Assembly: GCA_002435325.1 (NCBI GenBank)
Contig: DJMJ01000017.1
Location: 1 to 64,000, forward strand
Source: Nitrospira sp. UBA6493
Lineage (GTDB): Bacteria; Nitrospirota; Nitrospiria; Nitrospirales; Nitrospiraceae
DNA: 64,000 nucleotides
Reading direction: 5' to 3'
In this document: piece after piece, positions 58,092-64,000 of the stretch
Layout of the letters: every line of letters starts with the position of its first letter
Position numbering within the stretch: position 1 is the first letter of the stretch
The notes under the pieces: generated by a model
What the model saw: the letters and a program-made list of their open reading frames with translations, nothing else
Told to the model about the DNA's origin: nothing
The model's database searches: none
Translations under genes and position numbers: made by a program

Positions 58092-58100
58092 GCGAGCACT

Positions 58101-59126
58101 ATGAACGATCGATTTCTCAAAGCCTGCCGGCGCGAGCCGGTCGATTGCACGCCGGTCTGGTTCATGCGCCAGGCGGGTCGGTATATGTCCGAATATCGCG
58201 CACTGCGAGCGAAGCACTCGATTCTTGAGCTGTGCAAGACGCCGGAATTAGCCGCGCAGGTCACGATGCAGCCGATCGACCGGTTCCCCCTCGATGCGGC
58301 GATTATTTTCGCCGATATTCTTCTGCCCTTGGAGCCTATGGGATTGACCCTGGAGTTTGCCGAGGGAGAAGGTCCGGTTATCCATAACCCGGTTCGTGAT
58401 CGCGCCGCCGTGGAGCGTCTCAAGGTCGTCGAGGGTGATGAACTGGATTATGTGTGTGAAGCCATCCGGCAGACGCGCCGCGCGTTGAACGGCCGCGTGC
58501 CCCTCATTGGATTTGCCGGTGCGCCGTTTACGCTGGCGAGCTATGCCATCGAAGGCGGGAGTTCGCGGAACTATCAGCACGCGAAGCAGATGATGTATGG
58601 GGATCCGGCGGCGTGGCACAAGCTGATGGACAAGTTTGCCCGCGTCATTACGGGCTATTTACGGTGGCAGATCAAGGCTGGCGCCCAGGCGATTCAATTG
58701 TTCGATAGCTGGGTCGGCTGTCTGTCGGCGGGCGATTATGCCGAATATGTGAAGCCCCATGTTCAGCTCATATTTGATGGACTCAAGCACGAAGGCGTGC
58801 CGTTGATTCATTTCGGCACCGGGACGACCGCCATTCTCCGGCAGATGCGCGAGGCCGGCGGGGATGTCATCGGCCTTGATTGGCGGGTTCATCTGGATGA
58901 AGGATGGGCGATGGTCGGCCATGACCGCGCTGTGCAAGGTAATCTGGATCCGCTCGTGCTGTTCGCTCCGTTGTCTGAAATCGAGCGGCGCGTTGAGGAT
59001 ATTTTACGGCGAGCGGGCAATCGGCCGGGACATATCTTCAATCTCGGTCACGGCATTCTGCCGGGCACCCCCCTCGATCATGTCGCGGCCACCATCGACA
59101 TGGTTCACAAACTCAGCCAGCGATAA
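58101..59126 (+). CDS. hemE: Uroporphyrinogen decarboxylase
   Basis: 341 residues, normal length. The N-terminal signature PVWFMRQAGRYMSEYR with the substrate-binding Arg and the GFAGAPFTLASYAIEGG segment are both present, with FDSWVGCLS near the active site. It removes four carboxyl groups from uroporphyrinogen III to give coproporphyrinogen III. First gene of the hemE-hemH-hemG run, 17 bases before hemH. No Shine-Dalgarno; leaderless start at 58101. Confidence 0.95.
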   Translation: MNDRFLKACRREPVDCTPVWFMRQAGRYMSEYRALRAKHSILELCKTPELAAQVTMQPIDRFPLDAAIIFADILLPLEPMGLTLEFAEGEGPVIHNPVRDRAAVERLKVVEGDELDYVCEAIRQTRRALNGRVPLIGFAGAPFTLASYAIEGGSSRNYQHAKQMMYGDPAAWHKLMDKFARVITGYLRWQIKAGAQAIQLFDSWVGCLSAGDYAEYVKPHVQLIFDGLKHEGVPLIHFGTGTTAILRQMREAGGDVIGLDWRVHLDEGWAMVGHDRAVQGNLDPLVLFAPLSEIERRVEDILRRAGNRPGHIFNLGHGILPGTPLDHVAATIDMVHKLSQR

Positions 59127-59143
59127 CCCTGCGAGCCTGCGCG

Positions 59144-60088
59144 ATGTCGAGCTCGAACCGTCCTATTGCAGTGCTCCTCATGGCCATGGGCGGGCCTGAT
59201 TGCCTCGACAATGTCGAGCCGTTTTTGCTGGACGTGCGCGGCGGGCGTCCGACTCCCCCCGAATTAGTGGAAGAAATTCGCGCGCGCTATCGCGCGACGG
59301 GCGGCAAGTCGCCGGCGGTCGGCATCACCCAGGAGGTGGCGAAGAAGCTGGAGCAGCGGCTGAATCAATCCGGCCAAGACCGCTATCGTGTCTACATGGG
59401 CCTGCGACACTGGCATCCCTTTATCAAGGAAACGTACGCGGAGTTGCTTCAGGAGCAGCCGGAGCGCGTCATCGGCTTCTGCATGGCGCCGCAGCAGTCG
59501 TCGCTGAGTACCGGCGCCTATCGGAAAAAAGTGGAAGAGGCGCAATCGAGCTTACAGAGCGCCTGTCCTGTGAGCTATGTCGGGAGCTGGAACCGGCATC
59601 CGCTGCTGGTCGCCGCCATTGTGGAGAATATTCGCCAGGGACTCGAAAAATTTCCCGCCGACCTGCGTGGGAACGTACCAGTCCTGTTCACGGCGCATAG
59701 TCTGCCGGAGCGGATCGTTCACATGGGGGACCCCTATCCTCAGGAGGTGCGCGGTACGGTCGAGGCGGTGACGGCGTTGTTGGGCAATCAACCCACCAGG
59801 TTTGCCTATCAAAGCCAGGGGCGTTCCGGCGAAGCCTGGCTTGGTCCCACGGTCGAATCGGCGATTGAAGACCTTCATCGAGAAGGACAGCGGCAGGTGC
59901 TGGTGGCGCCCATCGGATTTCTCTGCGACCATGTCGAGACGCTGTTCGATATTGATATCGAACTTAAACAGCTCGCCAAAACCAAGGGGATGCAACTGGA
60001 GCGAATCCCCATGCTCAATGCCTCGTCTCCGCTGATTGAAACGCTGGTGTCGGTCATCGCGGATCATGAATCGGCACGGGTGTCCTAG
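59144..60088 (+). CDS. hemH: Ferrochelatase
   Basis: 314 residues. Family features: LLMAMGGPDCLDNVEPFL, GLRHWHPFIKE with the metal-ligand His and HSLPERIVHMGDPY. It inserts Fe2+ into porphyrin. Whether the substrate is protoporphyrin or coproporphyrin cannot be told from this alone; the gene order is that of the coproporphyrin route. Cytoplasmic. Three bases separate its stop from the hemG start. Confidence 0.95.
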   Translation: MSSSNRPIAVLLMAMGGPDCLDNVEPFLLDVRGGRPTPPELVEEIRARYRATGGKSPAVGITQEVAKKLEQRLNQSGQDRYRVYMGLRHWHPFIKETYAELLQEQPERVIGFCMAPQQSSLSTGAYRKKVEEAQSSLQSACPVSYVGSWNRHPLLVAAIVENIRQGLEKFPADLRGNVPVLFTAHSLPERIVHMGDPYPQEVRGTVEAVTALLGNQPTRFAYQSQGRSGEAWLGPTVESAIEDLHREGQRQVLVAPIGFLCDHVETLFDIDIELKQLAKTKGMQLERIPMLNASSPLIETLVSVIADHESARVS

Positions 60089-60091
60089 CTC

Positions 60092-61546
60092 GTGACTACT
60101 CCTCGCACAGTAGTGGTTATCGGCGGAGGCATTTCCGGTCTCGCGACCGCATTTGCTCTTCAGGAGCAAGCGGCTGCGGCGGGCCTGGCGCTCCGCTGCA
60201 CGGTGCTGGAATCCGGGTCCACGTGGGGCGGGAAGATTCAGACCCATCGCACGGATGGGCTGATTGCCGATGCCGGCCCGGACTCCTTTCTCTCGCAGAA
60301 ACCAGCCGGCTTGGAATTGTGCCGCAAGCTGGGCTTATCCGAGCAACTCATCAACACCAACGAAACCGGCAAGAAGGCCTTTGTCTTGTCACGCGGCCGG
60401 CTGCATGAATTGCCCGAGGGGCTCATTACCTTTGTGCCGAGCCAGTTGGGACCCTTCCTCCGCAGCGGTTTGTTGAGCTGGACGGGCCTCGCCCGCATGG
60501 GGCTGGACGTCATGATCCCGCGCGGATCCGCCGAGGGCGACGAGTCGCTCGCCTCGTTCTTCCGCCGCCGGTTTGGGGCGCAAGCCTTCGAGCGCGTGCT
60601 GGAGCCGCTCATGGCGGGGATTTATGCGGGCGAAGCCGAGCAGATGAGCCTGAAGGCAACCTTCCCGCGGTTTCTTGAATTAGAGCAGCAGTACGGCAGC
60701 ATCATTCGCGGCATGGCCGCGGCCAGAAAGAAAGCGCCGCCTCCATCCGGCACGGGGCCGAAGCGGACGATGTTTGTCAGCCTGAAGAACGGGCTCGGCG
60801 ATCTGGTCTCGGCACTCACTGCGAGGCTCGCTCAGCAAGGCGTGGATTTGCGGCTGGGCTGTGCGGTGGATGCGGTGCGCGTACGGTCCCATCAGCTGGG
60901 CCGCTGGATGTACGATCTCAATTTGCGCGACGGCTCGGTCATCTCTGCAGAAAGTCTGGTGCTGGCGACACCGGCCTATGTGGCAGCCGATCTGCTGCGG
61001 CCGCTCACGCCGATTGCGGGAGGGCTGCTGGAGATGATTCCCTATGCCTCGACCGGCACCGTCTCGATGGCGTTCCCGGCCAGTGCCGTCTCCGGGGCCG
61101 TGCAAGGGTTTGGATTTATCGTGCCCCGCGCGGAGGCCAGGGAGCTGATCGCGGCAACCTGGACGTCCCTCAAGTGGCCTCATCGGGCGCCGGCGGACCA
61201 GGTGCTCATTCGCTGCTATATCGGCGGAGTCGGGCGGGACGGCATGTTGAATCGAGACGATGCGGCAATCCTCAACACGGTGCGCGCCGAGCTGGCGTCG
61301 TTATGCGGATTGACGGCGGAGCCGACCTATACGGAGGTGAACCGCTGGTGGAAGGCCATGCCGCAATACACGATCGGGCATCTCGACCGGCTCACCCAGC
61401 TTGATGCGGCCCTCAGCCGCTACGGCGGGCTGGTGCTGACCGGAGCGGGGTATCGCGGGGTCGGCATTCCCGACTGCATCCGCGATGGAGCCGTGGCGGC
61501 TGAGAAGGTGGTGCGTCATTTGTCCGGACCAGGTCGTTCTGCCTAA
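60092..61546 (+). CDS. hemG: Protoporphyrinogen/coproporphyrinogen oxidase (HemY/HemG type)
   Basis: 484 residues. FAD-binding VVVIGGGISGLATAFAL at 8-24, GPDSFLSQKP, LMAGIYAGEAEQMSL and a late GAGYRGVGIPDCIRDG fit oxygen-dependent porphyrinogen oxidases of the HemY / PPOX type. It oxidises (copro)protoporphyrinogen to the porphyrin with O2. Start codon is GTG at 60092. Gene order hemE-hemH-hemG matches the B. subtilis hemEHY operon, where the last two act in the coproporphyrin route. Confidence 0.9.
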   Translation: MTTPRTVVVIGGGISGLATAFALQEQAAAAGLALRCTVLESGSTWGGKIQTHRTDGLIADAGPDSFLSQKPAGLELCRKLGLSEQLINTNETGKKAFVLSRGRLHELPEGLITFVPSQLGPFLRSGLLSWTGLARMGLDVMIPRGSAEGDESLASFFRRRFGAQAFERVLEPLMAGIYAGEAEQMSLKATFPRFLELEQQYGSIIRGMAAARKKAPPPSGTGPKRTMFVSLKNGLGDLVSALTARLAQQGVDLRLGCAVDAVRVRSHQLGRWMYDLNLRDGSVISAESLVLATPAYVAADLLRPLTPIAGGLLEMIPYASTGTVSMAFPASAVSGAVQGFGFIVPRAEARELIAATWTSLKWPHRAPADQVLIRCYIGGVGRDGMLNRDDAAILNTVRAELASLCGLTAEPTYTEVNRWWKAMPQYTIGHLDRLTQLDAALSRYGGLVLTGAGYRGVGIPDCIRDGAVAAEKVVRHLSGPGRSA

Positions 61547-61631
61547 GCGGCCCCTTGTCATCTTCAGAACCAAACTCCTATAGTACTCATCATGTATCAC
61601 TTCTATTGTGCTGGAATGGATGGTGGCTTCG

Positions 61632-62039
61632 ATGGATAACAAGCTGACGATTTTCGATGTGAGCGGGCCGTTCCGCGAGCCGCGTGAGCCGATTTTTTCC
61701 TACGACTATTCCGTTCAACGGCAGGCCTGGGCGACGCCGGTCGGGATACGTGTCAAAGTCTCGATTCCCGATGAGCTGGATGTATTGCGCGAGCGGTTGT
61801 TGGGGCCTGTGGCTGGTTCTCCCGGGCAACAGATGGTGATCGGCAAAGTTCTTTCGCGGACGATCGCGGATTGGAAAGTGAAGATTGCCGAGGCAGAGGG
61901 GATGCTGCTGGAGCGGCGGGATGTAATGATTTCTCCGTTTGTAGGCCCCTTCGTCCATTTGTTTCAAAAGCTGGAAGCCTTATTTGAGCAGGACAAGGCG
62001 GCCGTGCGGGAAGAGATCAAAAAGAGGGTTGGGCTGTAG
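61632..62039 (+). CDS. Conserved hypothetical protein
   Basis: 135 residues from the ATG at 61632; an upstream start at 61608 or 61620 is possible. KLTIFDVSGPFREPREPIFSYDYSVQRQAW, WATPVGIRVKVSIPDEL and KVKIAEAEGMLL. Soluble, no Cys. No family known. It follows the haem operon by about 85 bases and may have its own promoter (TATAGT near 61578). Confidence 0.5.
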   Translation: MDNKLTIFDVSGPFREPREPIFSYDYSVQRQAWATPVGIRVKVSIPDELDVLRERLLGPVAGSPGQQMVIGKVLSRTIADWKVKIAEAEGMLLERRDVMISPFVGPFVHLFQKLEALFEQDKAAVREEIKKRVGL

Positions 62040-62111
62040 TGCGGTCGTGTTTTCCTGGCAGCGTGCGAATCTGCACTTTCTCTCACGGACACGGATTCTG
62101 TCAGGGTTTGT

Positions 62112-62729
62112 TCAAAATATCCGCCGAAAGTGCTTGGAGTGCACTCCTGACTCGTCCGCCAGTCCGAGCGATCCCTTATCGGGCGCGCCGGTGTCGTTTA
62201 AATCGATGCGATAATGCCCCCGCACTTCTTCCATCGCCACTTCGAAGGGAATGGCGGAGGGCAGGAGTGTGCCTGGCGCATGGGCGCCCCGGGCGAGGGT
62301 TTTAACGGCTCCGGGCTCGGCGAATTTCGCATCGGAAAAGACATAGATGTCTGCCACGGCATGATCGCCCAGTGTATGGCCGGGGGTCGTTGCGGGCATA
62401 TGATCGCCTAACGTGCCGGCCAGCCGTTCGCTTCTCAGCCGTTTGAGCAGACCGGCAACCTGGCTATCCGTGGCCTGCGCCGGGACGACGAGCGCGATCG
62501 CATTCATCTCACGGACGGTTGTCTGGACTTTAAAAATCACCGGGGCGGATTCCGGATCTTCGGTGCCCGAGACCGCCGGTCCCTCCGTGCCGGCCGCTTG
62601 TTTGTTGCGCGAGCTGGGCACGATCAAGGCCACAAAGAGCCAGAGCCCGAACAGGATGCCGAGGACCACGACAAGCGGGTGCGCGCCTGCTCGTTTGCCT
62701 TCTTCGTAGGGGTGTTGTTCGTCACTCAT
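62112..62729 (-). CDS. Membrane-anchored protein of unknown function
   Basis: 205 residues from the ATG at 62729; longer frames overlap mazG. One membrane helix (about 17-38) after a basic N-terminus, then an exported Ser/Gly-rich linker and a beta-rich domain with VFSDAKFAEPGAVKTLARGA and EVRGHYRIDLND. No family recognised. Its ATG is two bases after the mazG stop, so it is co-transcribed with mazG. Confidence 0.6.
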   Translation of the reverse strand: MSDEQHPYEEGKRAGAHPLVVVLGILFGLWLFVALIVPSSRNKQAAGTEGPAVSGTEDPESAPVIFKVQTTVREMNAIALVVPAQATDSQVAGLLKRLRSERLAGTLGDHMPATTPGHTLGDHAVADIYVFSDAKFAEPGAVKTLARGAHAPGTLLPSAIPFEVAMEEVRGHYRIDLNDTGAPDKGSLGLADESGVHSKHFRRIF

Positions 62730-62731
62730 GA

Positions 62732-63589
62732 TCAGCCGTTCTCCTGGGTCGAAGGGGACGTGTGAGGGGCGGCTTGGTCCCTCAGCCGTTGCTTGGCCTG
62801 CTCCCAAAGTGTATCCATTTCTGCCAGGGTCATATCGGTGAGCGCGCGCTGTTGCTCGGCGGCTTGCGATTCCACTAGCGCAAAGCGGTCGATAAACCGG
62901 TTGGTCGATTGGCGGAGCGCGTCTTCCGGATTGACCTTGATAAAGCGGGCCAGATTGACGAGTGAGAAGAGCAGATCGCCTAATTCACCGGCGACGTCAT
63001 CGGATGCGGGGGGCTCCTGCGCAAGAGCTGCGCGCAGCTCAGCAATCTCTTCCTCAATTTTCTTGAACACCTCTTCCAGCCCCGTAGCGTCGTGCGACCA
63101 ATCGAACCCGACGCGCGAGGCTCGCGACTGCACTTGATAAGCGCGCAGCAAGGCGGGAAGCGCTTTGGGAACGCCGTCCAGGGCGGATTGAGGGCCTCCG
63201 GCGGCCTGGCGTTCTGCTTTCTTGATGTCTTCCCATTGGCTGAGAACCTGTTCGCCATTGGCCGGTTTGTCCGCCGCATTCGTGTCGCCGAAGACATGGG
63301 GATGGCGGCGAATCAGTTTAGTGGACAGTTGTTCGACGACCTCGTCGATGGTAAAGGTGCCGGTTTCGGCGGCAATCTGACTGTGAAAGACGACTTGCAG
63401 CAGGACGTCGCCCAACTCTTCGCGCAATTTGGTGAAGTCCTGATGGTCGATGGTTTCCAGGACTTCGTAGGTCTCTTCGAGGAGATAGGGCTTCAGCGAG
63501 GCATGGGTTTGCTTGCGATCCCAGGGACACCCGTTGGGGGCGCGCAGGGTTGCCATGAGGTCGATCAGTTTCGCAAATCGGTCTGACAT
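62732..63589 (-). CDS. mazG: Nucleoside triphosphate pyrophosphohydrolase
   Basis: 285 residues. The two MazG-type helical domains are both visible: WDRKQTHASLKPYLLEETYE, LREELGDVLLQVVFHSQ with the metal-binding Glu/Asp, and later ELGDLLFSLVNLARF. MazG cleaves nucleoside triphosphates, removing damaged dNTPs and lowering (p)ppGpp. Start ATG 63589, with GGAG before it. The promoter is at 63639-63612. The small membrane protein follows in the same direction. Confidence 0.9.
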   Translation of the reverse strand: MSDRFAKLIDLMATLRAPNGCPWDRKQTHASLKPYLLEETYEVLETIDHQDFTKLREELGDVLLQVVFHSQIAAETGTFTIDEVVEQLSTKLIRRHPHVFGDTNAADKPANGEQVLSQWEDIKKAERQAAGGPQSALDGVPKALPALLRAYQVQSRASRVGFDWSHDATGLEEVFKKIEEEIAELRAALAQEPPASDDVAGELGDLLFSLVNLARFIKVNPEDALRQSTNRFIDRFALVESQAAEQQRALTDMTLAEMDTLWEQAKQRLRDQAAPHTSPSTQENG

Positions 63590-63611
63590 AGTGGCGCTCC
63601 AAATGATGCAC

Positions 63612-63639
63612 TCTATAACGAGTTGGCGCGTGGCTTCAA
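63612..63639 (-). promoter_or_regulatory. Possible promoter of mazG
   Basis: On the minus strand TTGAAG (63639-63634), a 16-base spacer, TATAGA (63617-63612). The mazG leader is about 18 bases. Confidence 0.5.
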
Positions 63640-63649
63640 CGTCCGGTGC

Positions 63650-63677
63650 TTGCTTGCGAGCGAAGGGACCCTATGGT
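63650..63677 (+). promoter_or_regulatory. Possible promoter of the DUF1844 gene
   Basis: TTGCTT (63650-63655), a 16-base spacer, TATGGT (63672-63677). The DUF1844 ATG at 63722 follows with GAGGA before it. Confidence 0.45.
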
Positions 63678-63721
63678 AGGGTACCGAGCAGGGCCCATTG
63701 AATTTCGTATGTGAGGACGCC

Positions 63722-64000
63722 ATGACGACACAGGAAGAAGGCTTTGTCGTTCGAGACCGGCGGGGTGGAGGGAGTGAGTCCGCACCAAGCGCGGCCGCGC
63801 CGAGTTCTCCTCATCCTTCGACTCAACCAGCGGCTGCCGGTCCCTCCCGTCAAGCGCCGGCGTTCCCGGTGACATTCTCCTCGTTTGTCATTTCGCTGGG
63901 CTCCTCGTCGTTGATGTTGATGGGCGAGCAGCTCGATCCCCAGCAACAACCCATGCCGGTGAACCTCCCCCAGGCCAAGGAAATCATCGATCTGCTCTCG
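63722..64000 (+). CDS. DUF1844 protein (partial, runs off the window)
   Basis: The first 93 residues from the ATG at 63722 are in view. The start is variable and rich in Ser/Pro/Ala; then PVTFSSFVISLGSSSLMLMGEQ and VNLPQAKEIIDLLS, the DUF1844 core seen in many bacteria, function unknown. It is transcribed divergently from mazG. The C-terminus is outside the window, so length cannot be judged. Confidence 0.8.
   Translation, partial: MTTQEEGFVVRDRRGGGSESAPSAAAPSSPHPSTQPAAAGPSRQAPAFPVTFSSFVISLGSSSLMLMGEQLDPQQQPMPVNLPQAKEIIDLLS

Larger units (their letters stand above)
57741..58100. other. Divergent intergenic region with regulatory sites
   Basis: About 360 bases between the desaturase and hemE, which diverge. 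It holds the desaturase promoter and operator (57905-57942), a possible 46-residue leader frame, and the hemE promoter at 58062-58091. No RNA gene was recognised. Confidence 0.6.

Noticed and set aside
1..64000. tRNA or rRNA genes
   Set aside because: No cloverleaf-like stretch with a GTTCGA-type T-loop outside coding genes was found by eye; a tRNAscan run would settle it.

Overview
The window is a chromosomal segment of a Gram-negative, autotroph-like bacterium. The best fit is Nitrospirota, probably Nitrospira. The basis is inference from the gene set: a DHH-CBS-nucleotidyltransferase tRNA enzyme, two-subunit pyruvate carboxylase, hemE-hemH-hemG in a row, a three-domain Aas acyltransferase, a haem-copper-oxidase-like membrane protein, many lipoproteins and short palindromic intergenic elements. 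Base composition is GC-rich by eye except in roughly the first 3.3 kb. No rRNA, tRNA, CRISPR array, prophage or intact transposase was seen.

Layout. 1-3.3 kb is a low-density, decayed stretch: an MFS transporter remnant, a Sel1-like exported protein, a small exported protein, and a lipoprotein gene broken by an in-frame TAG. 3.3-23.8 kb is mainly housekeeping: the tRNA nucleotidyltransferase fusion, a J-domain protein, an aminotransferase / haem protein / amidohydrolase cluster, a CPBP membrane protease, a beta-propeller lipoprotein, a very large Lhr-type helicase, a UspA gene split by a one-base frameshift in an A7 run, and an RnfD-like / DUF2330 pair. 24-35.6 kb holds envelope and lipid genes: a sterol-desaturase-family protein, a cupredoxin-like protein, an amidohydrolase / ECF sigma / putative anti-sigma operon, an aas gene broken by TAG, and a TraF-like / DUF799-like pair. 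35.6-41.5 kb carries a membrane MutS-like ATPase, prmA, a MOSC protein, HU, a methyltransferase and an FGE-fold protein.

41-52.8 kb is almost entirely on the minus strand: pycA-pycB-hydrolase, tpx-sthA, tenA, then a promoter-headed run FlgO-like / thiD / NnrS-like / hydrolase / membrane protein. Functionally this covers anaplerotic carboxylation, peroxide reduction and NAD(P)H balance, and thiamine salvage. 53-57.7 kb has an FmdB / substrate-binding / TIG operon, small Cys-containing proteins, an EamA transporter and an acyl-CoA desaturase with a likely operator. 58-61.5 kb is the haem operon. 61.6-64 kb has mazG, two unknowns and the start of a DUF1844 protein.

Recurring non-coding structure: (i) tracts of degenerate 7-bp repeats (NNNTCAC / NNNTCAG or complements) in intergenic gaps and, four times, inside the helicase reading frame; (ii) two copies of a ~115-125 bp palindromic element, each between convergent genes, plus a third related palindrome; (iii) genes with a -10-like hexamer 6-12 nt before the start codon and no Shine-Dalgarno, suggesting leaderless mRNAs. 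Three genes are interrupted by a single base change or deletion, which could be real decay, recoding or assembly error.
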